DNA of 64,000 bases from Amaranthus tricolor. Taxonomy: Eukaryota > Streptophyta > Magnoliopsida > Caryophyllales > Amaranthaceae. The DNA is taken from assembly GCF_026212465.1 (NCBI RefSeq), contig NC_080060.1, positions 1,702,135-1,766,134 of the forward strand, in the 5' to 3' direction. Both the position numbers and the translations under genes were made by a program. Positions 12,701 to 23,401 of the stretch are shown here, one piece after another (position 1 is the first letter of the stretch; each line of letters starts with the position of its first letter). The notes under the pieces were generated by a model that was not told the origin of the DNA, did no database searches, and saw nothing but the letters and a program-made list of their open reading frames with translations.

Positions 12701-14399
12701 CGGGTCCACCTGGACTCGGTTCAGATCCAACGCGTTGCCATCCCTAGGCCCATGGTTTGTTCAATCAATGGTGGTTTTGGAAGAGCTTTTCATAACTTCA
12801 AGGAGAACACAAGATAAAGATATTCAGAGTTTGGAATGGCCTGTCTTTTCAAATAATATCCCTTGTTTTCATATGTAGTACCAAACGCCTCGCATGTCTG
12901 GGTCTGTATGAGTTGTGATACAGCTCGGATACAGACACGGAATACGGGGCTGACTTGAGAAACGCATAGCATATGTATCCTTTTTTTCTCTCGAAGAACA
13001 AACAAGTGTATATATATTAAAAACGACACTTGTCTCAAACTCTGTTGAGCAAACCCAGATCTACATGTCTTCTTCCCCATCTCTATTGCTAGTTCTATGA
13101 ATTAGGGAGTTGTTTCTTTTTATAGATTTCTGAAATACTTGGACATTGGAATTCGAAATGGAAATAGATAATGTAATGTGTAGTCTGTGTTATGACATTC
13201 TAATGCTCATATTAAAGCGGTTTTATATCTTGCAGAGAAGAGATTTTTGGGCCTGTTGCTCCACTTCTTCCCTTCAAAACGGAGGAAGAAGCTATCCGTA
13301 TGGCAAATGATACTAATGCAGGTTCGTGCTTTTATTATTATTATCTTCTAGCTTAGGTTAAATTTTGTCAGTTTATTGTCTAGTCTGGAACTCTGGAGCT
13401 TTCCTTGGCACGAGTGATATAAAACATTCAATTACGTCTCTTGATTTTTTGGGTTTCTCATAATGTCGGAAATCCATCAATGGTATAAGCGTTTTTTTAA
13501 AAATTGCAGGACTAGCAGCATATATATTCACATCAAATGTTCAACGTTCGTGGCGTGTCAGTGAGGTTCTTGAATATGGGATTGTTGGTGTCAATGAAGG
13601 ATTGGTTTCCACAGAGGTTTGTGCACATCTTCAATGTATATCAAAGAAATGAGCTTGTATATTATTCTAAAACTATTTAATATGAATTAGGTGGCTCCAT
13701 TCGGAGGATTCAAGGAGTCTGGTATTGGGCGAGAGGGTTCAAAATACGGCATGGATGAATACGTTGAAGTAAGTCATGTAGTTTAGCTTTCTCGTACAAA
13801 CTAAATTGTTTGAAAGATTTCTTTACATTGTGATCAAAAAGATATCTCAGCATGTCAAACTTACTCGAATCATCAATGTGAAATTCAGATGATGTTTGCT
13901 AGCAATTATCAGAAACAACCTCTTTGTTTATACAAGGGTAAGGTTGCATACAACCAGCCCACAAACCCCATCAAGGTGGATGCATGGGTGGGAGACTGTT
14001 ATGCATCGTTTGATTGTTGGTATTAAATTGTAGTTACAAGAATGAGTTCTAGTGTTGATTTGATATAATGTGCTATGTCATCGTCATGGTAATGAAAACA
14101 TTATTTTCAAACATGTTTTAGCCCTTTGAAAATTTTCGAATACTCCCTAATACCACATTTTCAAGTGGTAATGGATGGGAATAAATTTTCAAAAAGATAC
14201 AAAAAAAATGATTAGAGTTGGACAAGTATGATCATAAACCTCGTATGCTAAGGCTTCATTATCTTCTGAAAGCGGGCATTCTGGGGCATCCTATATCACA
14301 CACTGATTACATATCGCAAAACTCGTGTTATAATTGACCCTGTTTCGATGGTTAAATTTGTAGGTTAAATACGTTTGCTTGGGGAATATGAACGGTTAA
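756..14399 (+). CDS. SSADH: Succinate-semialdehyde dehydrogenase, mitochondrial (20 exons)
   Basis: Oxidises succinic semialdehyde to succinate with NAD+, the last step of the GABA shunt, in the mitochondrial matrix. Exons: 756-860, 1648-1761, 2178-2277, 3555-3603, 4860-4947, 5218-5328, 7009-7071, 7227-7337, 8171-8236, 8320-8397, 8475-8552, 10013-10079, 10578-10663, 10925-10957, 11052-11084, 11226-11326, 13236-13321, 13510-13616, 13691-13768, 14364-14399; 1590 bases, 529 aa, close to the plant family length. Residues 1-35 are rich in Arg and Ser with no acidic residue, a typical presequence. The ALDH landmarks are PWNFP (Asn201), FTGSTAVG (from 275), LELGG (general base Glu299) and GQTC (catalytic Cys333). 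A second Cys at 335 gives the redox-sensitive CVC pair of SSADH. The start is the first of two adjacent ATGs. All junctions are GT-AG except intron 1, which appears to use a GC donor at 861. The frame is intact. Confidence 0.96.
1180..1400. repeat. Possible retroelement relic in SSADH intron 1
   Basis: The stretch has a TGGTATCAG sequence at 1191, resembling the initiator-Met tRNA primer site of Copia elements. It is followed by text of a kind I associate with dispersed plant retroelement debris (cgacacccctcggtgg, gctctcgtgagaggg). No ends or target duplication are visible. The antisense ORF at 1173-1478 lies over it and has no domain I recognise. Confidence 0.3.
5470..6250 (-). mobile_element. 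Probable Copia-type solo LTR in SSADH intron 6
   Basis: On the minus strand the order is a TATA box (ctatatatac, about 5805-5795), then lower down a tract reading cctaggctaaatggtggatg and gattggtgaaccacc. That phrase is typical of the R/U5 part of plant Copia LTRs. No internal coding region is attached, so a solo LTR is the simplest reading. I could not place exact TG/CA ends or a target duplication. Confidence 0.4.
11480..11690. repeat. Mariner/Stowaway-type relic in SSADH intron 16
   Basis: The right side ends with aggaccaagggagtagtaa, the usual outer end of the CTCCCT family of plant MITEs. The matching left end is not recognisable. It is probably an old truncated or diverged copy. Confidence 0.3.
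11761..11880. repeat. Dispersed repeat shared with PARP1 intron 19
   Basis: Positions 11821-11868 match 57601-57648 almost base for base (three substitutions by eye). The block contains the hairpin-like TATTATTGCATAATAATA. AT-rich flanks before it also look related. Element class unknown. Confidence 0.6.
12038..12747. mobile_element. hAT-type non-autonomous element (MITE) with 8-bp TSD
   Basis: The ends are TAGGGATGGCAA and TTGCCATCCCTA, perfect 12-bp inverted repeats. They are flanked by exact 8-bp duplications GGCCCATG at 12030-12037 and 12748-12755. An 8-bp TSD and this TIR are the marks of hAT elements. The subterminal regions are full of GGATCCGG-type repeats on both sides (about 12078-12175 and 12625-12700). 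The middle holds a minisatellite (about 12310-12435). The ORFs inside have no transposase similarity, so it cannot move itself. It lies in SSADH intron 16 (11327-13235). Confidence 0.9.
12310..12435. repeat. Minisatellite inside the hAT MITE
   Basis: A unit containing cactcactgtacactactcc is present twice, at about 12328 and 12391. It is followed by short tandem copies of agtacccc. It is purely repetitive with no coding signal. Confidence 0.7.
13919..14005 (+). repeat. SINE-like remnant in SSADH intron 19
   Basis: It contains aacaacctctttgtttatac followed by aagggtaaggttgcatacaa. This matches the pattern of a widespread plant short interspersed repeat, and resembles 48728-48800 in this window. 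The ends are not defined. Confidence 0.45.
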
Positions 14400-15411
14400 T
14401 AAAACCCAAAACATATGCTGGAATGATTGGCTGTAGAAACACACTCTTGTATTCGGGATCAATCAGCGTTTCAGTTGAGTTCATGGCTTCTCGTGCTAAC
14501 ATTTTTGGTTGGCGTTTGAATTTTACACATGCAAACATGCTATTTAGTTTCTAGTTATGTAAAATAATGAGGATCAGGTTAATAAGGAGGAACTATTATG
14601 CATTTTAATGTTCTATTTTCAATCTGGCATCCTAAACTAGGAAGAATGTGGACTTTTTTTTAGGACTTTCTTTTTTTTTTTTTTTGTTTAGAACTCTCTT
14701 CATTGCCTACCTAATATTTCAATAAAGTGATTTGATTATCAAGCATTCTTTCCGTCTTTATTTTGCTTCACTTTTTATTTTGTGATGTTTATTTATTCTG
14801 CATATATGAATTAGCAACAGAGCCATATTTTAATTCGGTATCTCATTTGCCAAGTCATATATATCTCCTTATCGAATTCATGTGTTTTTTTCTTTGTCTT
14901 TTTCCTATTTATTTTCACATTTTTTTTCAAAAAAAAAATGGCTAATATGCTATCCTACTTTTATTGATTGTCTTGTTATATAATGTTAAAAGAACAAATA
15001 TAAGTGGGAATCTAGAAATTTGATACTCTATTAAAAATAAGTAAATAAGTAATTTAAATAAAATATAGATTTAGATATTAGAAGTACCAAATAATGGATA
15101 CCTTACATTGCAATCAATGGAAATGAAACCCCTATAGCTAAGATAAGAGAGTCATTTAACTAATTAGTTTAAAATTGTTATTTTTCTAGATATAGTCTAC
15201 GTAGGATCAAATCAAAGATTAAATTTTTAAGAAAATTTTGATGTCAAATCTTTACTAACATAAGCAATTCAGTCATTAATGTCTTAGGAGTAATGATTAT
15301 ACCTTTATTAATTAATTAGACTGCTAAATAATGTTATTAGCTTACTATTGACACTCCGACAAATGCTATAAGCTATAAATTTCCATATTAATAATTTAAT
15401 ACTACAACACT

Positions 15412-15605
15412 AGACCTGATCATGGGCGGCCCGACCCAACCCGGCCCGAAAAAGTGAGGGTTTGGGTACCAAATTATGGCCCGATAGGTGGGTTTGGGCA
15501 GAAAATAAGTGGTCCGAATTTTTTTGAGACGGGTTTGGGATTGGTGTTTTGCCCGCGGGCTGGCCCGGCCCGACCTGAAAAGTCATGGGTGTTGGCACTT
15601 GCATT
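15412..15605. repeat. Truncated hAT-like MITE end
   Basis: It starts with TAGACCTGATCATGGGCGG and continues with cccgacccaacccggcccg and further GGCCCG repeats. This is the look of a common plant hAT-type MITE terminus with subterminal motif arrays. No matching opposite end or target duplication was found, so it is probably truncated. Confidence 0.4.
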
Positions 15606-15868
15606 AACATTTTTGATATCATTTAATATTGTTCTAGGTCCGTCCCAATTGAAATAATTGCTTGACATAATTAAATTTTATTCTCATTAATTTTCTTTGG
15701 TGCTATTTATATTATGAAAAAATTGCCTTTGTTAGATTGCTTAACGATTGGCGTAATAATTTCAAATAATCAGGTCTATACAACACAGACTTATACTACC
15801 CATTTTTTCTTTTTATGAAAGAGTCGTGTATTCATATTTAACCTTTTATTATATAACACGTGTACATG

Positions 15869-15940
15869 GAGATCGTCTCATACAAAAATTATATGTTTTT
15901 GTGAGAGACAGTCTTTTTAAGAGACAATCTCTATTGGGCC
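15869..15940. repeat. GAGACNGTCTC-family MITE relic
   Basis: It contains gagatcgtctca, gagagacagtc and gagacaatctctattgggcc. The reverse complement of 59560-59600 has the related string gagactatctctattgggtt. This supports one dispersed MITE family with copies at both ends of the window. Confidence 0.45.
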
Positions 15941-18560
15941 AACACATTATATATTTTTTAAAATAATGTAAGTAGTTATTAATAGAATTTTTGAAATAGA
16001 TAAGTAAAATTATCAAAAAAAAAAAGCATACATTAAGCTATGTTTCAACTTATTTCAAAAAATAAGCGCGAAAATCCCAAGCCTGAGGATCGGATTATGT
16101 TCACAGTTACTAACTGCGAACAGGTGTTTTACTCAAAAAAAAATGGCCAAGGCTTAGTTCGCAGTTAGTAACTGCGAACAACACATTTGGCTTTTTTTTT
16201 TGACCAAATACCTGTTCGCAGTTACTAATTGCGAACACAATCGCGGCTAAATACACAAGCAGCTCCTACTTCCTCATTTTCCCAAATTTCAAAAACAAAA
16301 ACCTTAACAAAATTTCGACGGATCCCTCCTTAATACCTCCATTAAACTGACTTCAATCCTTGAATTCTTACTTTCCTCTTCCACTTTAGCATTTTCACTT
16401 TAGTTTGTGACAACCTAGGTTGCATAATGACAATTTTTTTTTCGATTTTTTATTTTTATTTTTTTTCGAAAGTTAGGGTTTATTAAAGTTTTTAAATGTG
16501 TGTTGAAATGTAGGTCATAAATTCTCAAATATATACTCTTGTAGGTCATCCACAACTAATTAAGGTAAAAATTAAGTGTTTTAATTATTTTATTGTATTG
16601 GTTTTTGAAGTATGCTTGTTGATGGTGATAATGCACTAGTTTATATGATAATGTTATATACTTCTCAAATATATGTTATTGATATTGTTATAATTGTTTA
16701 AATGACAATGTTATATAATTCTCAAATTACATTGTTATTATTATAATTGTTTAAAATGACATTCTCATGATTGTCATATAATTCTCAAATATATGTTATT
16801 GTTGTTGTTGGGGTTCTAACATATAGTTTATATGTTATTGTCTAAATGACATTGTTATAATTGTTATATAATTCTCAAAGATTGCGTTGGCATGAAGTTG
16901 ATGATGATGTTGATTTTGTTTGTATTCATGTAGAAATGAATCATTTTGTGTCACTATAGTATGTTTTTGGAGTGGTTCTATTCGAGAAAATAGTGGCAAA
17001 GTACATTATGTTGGGGATAGAGGTAGGTTGTTTGCATGCAACTCGAACATGGATTTGAATGAGTTTAAACTTTTTATATGATCGAAGATTGGATTGGACT
17101 CCACTAGAAGTACCGTAAATATAAGCTTTATATATGACATGAGTGGAGAATTGCTAGCCTTTTCGGTTTAGGATGATGAGGCTATAGATGCTATGTGGGA
17201 GTATTCAAAGTCTACCCAAATACCCTCTTTGGAGTTATACATAGAAGAAATACCCTTAGGGAATGTAGTTGCATCATATCCTTCTCCTACGCCTATGCCC
17301 ATATCAACTCAAGAAACTCAAAATCTCTTTGTTCCTTCCCCATCTTGTACTGCTTCCCAACCCCCTCCGAATCAAGTTTCAAGTGATGCAGTGCTTAACA
17401 TAGGAGAAAGTGATGACATGGGACCTTAGGATGATGGTAAAGAAAGTAATGAGCTCGTTGACGATTCTTTTGAGGATGATGTGGATGTCGATGAGGATGC
17501 CCTAGCAAATGACATGACCTAGGCAACATTCCTAAAATCGTTGCTTCTACTCCCTATGCCCTATGTCCACCTCTAGACGAGTATGAGGAGGAAAACTCCT
17601 GGAGGACTTGGGCTTGTGATACTACTTACACCGAAGAAGGGGAGTTGGAGAAGGGTATGATGTTCGATAGTAATGAAGCTTTGTTGGAAGCTATAAGAGT
17701 GTATCATATTTGTAGAAATGTGGAGTATAGAACGGAGACTTCAAACCAAACCGTCCTTACCTTGAAGTGTAAGCGGGGCTGTTTGTGGTGACTCAGGGCT
17801 ACGCTTGATTCATATTCATCTTCATGGCATATTGTTACGTACAATGGTAAGCATGGGTCTTGTGTTTTGGGTAGTGACACTGTCTCGGCTGGACACATTC
17901 ACTTGACATCTTCTGTCATTAAAAATGTCATTAGAAACTGAGTTGCTAAAGACCCATCCATTAAGGTCTCTGTCGGACGACAAATGGTTAAAAATCGTTT
18001 TGGTATAGTTTTAAATTATAAGTGAGTGTGGTGTGCTAAACAACAAGTCTTGTTGTCCATATATGGAACTTGGGAAGGTTCTTACTCTCTCCTTCCACGC
18101 TTTTTAAAAGCTTTGCAACATTCTAAACCGGGCCTAGTAGTTGAGTGGTTTATTAAGGAAGACAATGACGCAAGTGTATATGTGCGACCTAATATTAGAA
18201 CCTTCCAACATGTCTTTTGGGCTTTTAAACCTTGCATTGAGGGCTTCAATTATTGTAAATCTCTTATCGCCATCGACGGCACACACTTATATGGTAAGTA
18301 TCGTCATACCTTATTGACTTTCATTTCCTAAGATGGTGATGAGGCAATCTTTCCATTAGCGTTTGCCTTGGTTGAGAAGGAGTGTATAGGTGCATGGTCG
18401 TGGTTCATGGCTTGTATTCGTAAGCATGTCACAAATAGGATGGGTTTATGCATTATTTCTGATAGACACGCTGGTATTTTCAACCATGGAAGAACTGGAG
18501 TGGTAACCACCTTATGCCCATCATAGGTTATGCTTACGTTATTTGCTTAGTAACTTTAAC

Positions 18561-21500
18561 TGTAACACCCCTGAATTTCTAACCCCCCCAACCCCAAAAT
18601 GAAACCAAAATCGTGAAGGATGGGAGAAAATTCGAGTGTTACATAAAAAGAAAATGAAAAGAATTTAGATAAACGTTAAAAATTAACTTTAAAAGGCGAG
18701 TGGAAATCTCGACAACATCTCTACTAAAAACTGAGGATGTGACAAGGATATATAGATAGATAACATAACTAAACTAATCTAAGGCCTTCAATGCTTTTCC
18801 AAAAATGTGTCACGACGGAATGATTCATCGTCGAGTTTTCAAATCAACATGCCAAGCATGGATCGTGGTTCCAGTGTCAACGCTTGCGTTTTAAAATGAC
18901 TTAACTCTTTAAAACCATACGGAGTTATAAACTACGCAACGGAAATACAAATATACAAAGGAGGAAACAAGGCCTCATAACAAAACGTATGCAACCAAAG
19001 TTTACAAAAGATAAATAGGAAATACAAAATCAAAAGATAAAGGTATGACATAGGTTATGCTTTGCCCTCATCATTCTCCCCCAATGTAAAAGATCTCCAA
19101 TACCTGCTACGCTTGTCTATGATCCTCCTGATGCTCAACATCAGAACAAAGGCCAATGTATACCAGGACAATCATAGAAAGTCATCAAACAAACAAATAT
19201 AAACATGTACACTTACACGTCAGTAACTAGCATCAAATATAATAAGGTCAACTGCTAGATAACATTATGTTATACAACAACATAAGATGATTTCATAAGA
19301 CACAAACACAAATAGTAATCGTTTATCGTTCATCTATACTTCTTAACCTCATTACGTCCTTTCCAACCCGACCCATGTGTTCTTGGGTAGAATGCAGGTC
19401 TTCACACTCCTCTTCTCAAAATATAAACTCTTGTAAAACACGTGTAGTATCAACTCAATCAAGACCTAACACATGACCATATAGAGCTTGCCTATCTTAA
19501 AGTAAGTGTGATCATAATCTATCTTTGGGACTGGTAACTCCCTTGAGGTAACTTAACTTAGGCGCTCTTCTGACTAGCATAAACTACTCTATCATTGAAT
19601 AAATTTTCTATCAATGAGTAAAAGTTCTATCAATGTGTAAGCTTTCTATGAATGAATAAACTTTCTATCAATGAATAACATTCTATCAATGGATCTTTTC
19701 TCCACTTCATGGCATAGTGACAAGGCCAAGGGCGTTATCGGCCACCCGGCGCTCATGGCAAAGTGTGAGCTCATACCCCCTCCAACTGACCTTCTCAGAT
19801 CCTACCTTCAGGAAAAAGACACACTGGGGTACCAATCCAGTGAAGAGACCACCATATTAGGGTTTGCAAAGCCCGCATAGTAACACCTCGGTCAAGGGGC
19901 AGTATCGACTACCCGGCGCCCAATGACAAAAGTATGCTCATACCCCCCATACAGTGATCCCGTCGGATCTCACCTAGGGGACTATTAAATCAACCGAACA
20001 TCATCCAGTTGAGTCACGCCAATCATAATTTAATGATTTATCAAATGGGAATAACTCCCGCTTTCTACTATTAATGAGTGTTATGGGATAGCAACCCACT
20101 GAGCAACTCAAACAAGATACGAAATTCACTTATAAAGGAGTCATTCTAACTCCAAGTAAGGCATAATCTAATTTTTAAATAAATAAGGGGATGGTCTCCG
20201 CCTTCTACTAGTACTCTCGTTGTCTAAACTATTTTAAGCTTAAGGATGTCATAATCGATATCTCTTCATATAAAGTCTACTCACTAGTACCTCATAATTT
20301 TGATACAATGTATATTATCACAATAAACAATAAATAATAATGTCTTAAAGGAAAATCGTATATAAGGGTTAGTTACTGTGTGTATGTACCTGTAAGTGTC
20401 ATTGCATGACCAAAAATCACAAAAGTCACCCAACTAAGGTTCTACCTTCCTCTTATGAAATTGGGCATCTATATAGTTAGGAATAGAACTAATAAGTCCC
20501 CTTAACTACTTTGTTATACCAACTAAATACCAAAGTAACCGCTATCACCCATTCAACATGAGTTTTCGATTACTCTAGCACGCACATAACTCATTCAATA
20601 CAAGTCTAAATCATCAACTCAACACAACATAAGTCTTTTCATCAATTTAAAAGTAAAAGTAAATGTGAATTGTTCCTTTACATCAAGTAATTTTGAGTAT
20701 ATCGGTTCGCGTTACCCAAAAATAACTAATTACAACTAAGCCTTACAATTTGAACATAGCACTAATATAACGATAAGGCAAATCTTAGAGTTATCGAATC
20801 ACAATATCATTTGTTACATTCTCCAAAGCTAGAAAGAATTATAATCAAAACAATACGACAAGTAACCTTAACAACCCTCAACACTAAGTTGATCCTATAC
20901 TCATGGCCCTATTAAAATTAGGCATTTATAAATTCAATAACAACCTAACAAGAGTACTTGTAATTCAAACAATCAAACCACAACACTTAACAACTATTAC
21001 TCCCAATTGACAACTAACCATTTTCACTATCATACAACAACATTTAATCAATCAAGTAGGCCTTAAAACAACTTGTAAGATTATCTAACAATCATCATAC
21101 CACAAAAATATAGCATAAAAGCACACACACCATTAACAATCTCCTCACTAAATCAAACCCTAATCATTTCATGTCTAAAGATGATATTTTTAACCATTAC
21201 TGATTTCAAATACGCAAGTAGCTAGTAAACTCAACAAAAAAGTAATCATCAATTTATTAAAGAAATATTAGGAAGTAAGGAATAGATGGCTCACAATTAG
21301 AGTTAGAGAAAGGGAGTGGAAGAAAGCTTGTTGTGGTGTTGGTTTGCACGGTGGGTGGCGTGCACAGAGGCGGCACTGTGCTCGTGAAGGGGCTGCTGGT
21401 GTGCGGCTAGGACTGGATAAGTGCAGCTTGTGCTGCTGCTCGTGGGAGGGTGGAAGCCGGCTGCTGCTGTTGGTGGTGCCTACGGTGTAGGCGTGGCCTG

Positions 21501-21807
21501 GTGGTGCTGGTAGCCGCTGTTGGACTGTGAGGGAGAGGGGAGTGAGAGAGAGAAAAGAAATGAGGAGAGGGTGGCGTGAGGCTACTAGTGAGGTAAGGAG
21601 TGATTTTTTTTTTATTTTTTTATTTTTTATTTTTTTTTTATTTAAAACTCTAACTTCTCTTTTACCAGTATAACCTTCTAATCAAGCCCAACTAAGAAAC
21701 CCACATTTGTTTAGTTCAAAAAATTTTAATAAATAGTAATATTAATTTGAATATCTTTATTTTAGAAATCGCCAATCTATTTATTTATTTATTATTATTA
21801 TTATTAC

Positions 21808-21885
<78 letters not shown>

Positions 21886-22025
21886 AATTATGTTGATATT
21901 AAATTCGTATATACAAGAAATTAATTATTAAAACTAAATCAAAAAAATAATTTAATATAATTATAAAATCTCAAAATTTTATTAAAATAATAATTAATGA
22001 CATCCTAAAATGACGGGGTGTTACA
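18561..22025. mobile_element. Solo LTR (3465 bp) with 5-bp TSD inside MULE copy 1
   Basis: It begins TGTAACACCCC and ends GGGGTGTTACA, so it has TG...CA ends within an 11-bp inverted repeat. It is flanked by TTAAC at 18556-18560 and 22026-22030. Removing it and one TTAAC restores the reading frame of the transposase (Asn-Phe-Asn-Arg, as in copy 2). A 5-bp duplication with TG/CA ends indicates an LTR, and absence of gag-pol or a second LTR indicates a solo LTR. Its length suggests a long-LTR Ty3-type family, but that is inference. It contains a short tandem array (about 19595-19690), a GC-rich segment (21345-21535) and an ATT microsatellite. Confidence 0.88.
21787..21884. repeat. (ATT)n microsatellite within the solo LTR
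   Basis: An almost uninterrupted run of ATT units, with one interruption (ttactat) near its left side. Confidence 0.95.
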
Positions 22026-23401
22026 TTAACCGTGCTATGGGTAATGTTCAACTAAAGAAGTTGTTTGGTAGAATTGCTGAGCAAAGACAATAAGCTAAGT
22101 TAATGAATGGTTTGAAGGCAATCGAGACTGCAAAACGAAAGACAATTTTTTGGATTGATGAAGTAGGGGACATGTCTAAGTGGTCGTTGTGTCATGGTGG
22201 GGGTCATAGGTATGACGTTACTAACACAAACTTAGCTGAAGTTTTCAACTTAGTGATAAAGGATGTACGTTTCTTGCCTTTGACTAAACTTGTTAAATTC
22301 AGCTTCTGTCGAGTAAATGATTATTTTGTTAAAAAACTTGGACGTGCTAGTGCATGGTTAATTGGAGGACACATGTACACATCGCATGCTACCAAGATTA
22401 TCAATAGAAACATCGAGAAAGCAAGCTTTCATGAGAATTGTTGGATTTGACTATAAAAGAGGTATTTTCGAAGTTAAGACTGGGCGGGGAAATAGAGAAT
22501 CATCCAAGGGGGGTAAGATTCAAACTGTGGACTTGAATCGAAGGAAGTGCACATGTAACAAACTGGATATATACCACTTATCTTGTACGTATGCATTAAG
22601 AATGATGTAAGAAAACATTTAAGATATTGAAAGTAGATATCTAAGATATGAAGTAAGCATTAAGAATAATGTAAATAGGCATTAAAAATACGGTAAATAG
22701 AAATAAATCTTTAATGTGTTGAACGTGATATGCGTCTCTCAAGAGACTAGTTGTACTTTACTTAACATTAGATTAGAATTTGGAAAAAAATAAAAATGAA
22801 AACCTCATTTGGGAAAAAGACCTCTATTCTTAACCCACTCTTGAGACTTCACTTTTCACCCCCTTTTATCCATTGATGATCTCATGCAAACAAAAAATTA
22901 TTTCTCATCAGCAGCCGCCGACGACGAATTGATCAGCCGCCACTGTTTCCCCAGCCTCCGTCGCCTCTAGTCAGACGTCGCCGTAGCGCTGACGCCGAGT
23001 CTCTCTTTCGTCCCAGAGGTTCCATTTCTAGTTTTTTTATAGCTTAATTGTAACCGATTGAAAAGAAAAAAATGATTGAATTTCGATTCTTTTAGGGTTA
23101 TTGTTCTTTTAACTTTATGGGGTTATTGTTGACTGAAATTAGGAGTTATGATTGATGAACAAGGGTTTCAAAATTTCCACTGCAATTATTGTAGAAAAAC
23201 CCTAATAAGTTATTTTTAAATTAATTTTTAGGTTTATTTTGGTTTTATCTGTTTTGTTAGAATTGTATGCGGACAATGGTATTGAAATGCATATAGTTTG
23301 CTATTTTCACTTCATTATTAAATTTAGTGTAACCAATACATCACTCCCATTGATCGTCCACATAAATTCTCCTTTCATCCGTTTAAGAACCTACTACTGA
23401 T

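Larger units (their letters stand above)
14400..16039. other. Intergenic region between SSADH and the first MULE
   Basis: Contains the 3' flank of SSADH and AT-rich sequence. Two repeat relics are listed separately (15412-15605 and 15869-15940). No gene-like ORF is present; ORFs in 15410-15668 are translations of the GC-rich relic. Confidence 0.6.
16948..22612 (+). pseudogene. MULE transposase pseudogene, copy 1 (interrupted at 18560)
   Basis: The two parts (16948-18560 and 22031-22612) align in order with the copy at 38137-40594. It keeps the acidic linker, the DGTHLYGKY motif of the MULE transposase core (Asp codon 18275), the IISDRH segment, TNTNLAEVFN with the expected acidic residue, and the start of the SWIM finger (CTCNKL). 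It is dead many times over. In-frame stops relative to copy 2 are seen at about 17168 (GAG to TAG), 17427 (TGG to TAG), 17789, 17939, 18022 and 18329. There is a one-base loss near 17520 and a 3.47 kb insertion at 18561. No ATG fits the start. Confidence 0.88.
16040..22620 (+). mobile_element. Decayed Mutator-like element (MULE copy 1), split by a solo LTR
   Basis: The left end is marked by aaataagcgcgaaaatccca (about 16060), which matches aaagtaagcatgaaaatctc in the left TIR of the second MULE. Three palindromes follow (16099-16121, 16157-16179, 16214-16236), then a leader and the MuDR-type transposase pseudogene. The right TIR was not found: similarity to copy 2 fades inside the SWIM zinc finger at about 22610, so the PMD gene and right end are missing. 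Boundaries are approximate. Confidence 0.75.

Noticed and set aside
12012..12747. ORFs rich in Arg, Asp and Pro across the hAT element
   Set aside because: They are translations of the GGATCC-type subterminal repeats, not a transposase.
19595..19690. Short repeated ctatcaatgaataa units as a possible CRISPR-like array
   Set aside because: Units are contiguous and diverged with no unique spacers, in plant LTR DNA.
18561..22025. Reading the TGTAACACCCC-ended insert as a DNA transposon
   Set aside because: It has an 11-bp inverted end, but the TG/CA ends, exact 5-bp duplication and size fit a solo LTR better, and no DNA-transposon TSD size fits.
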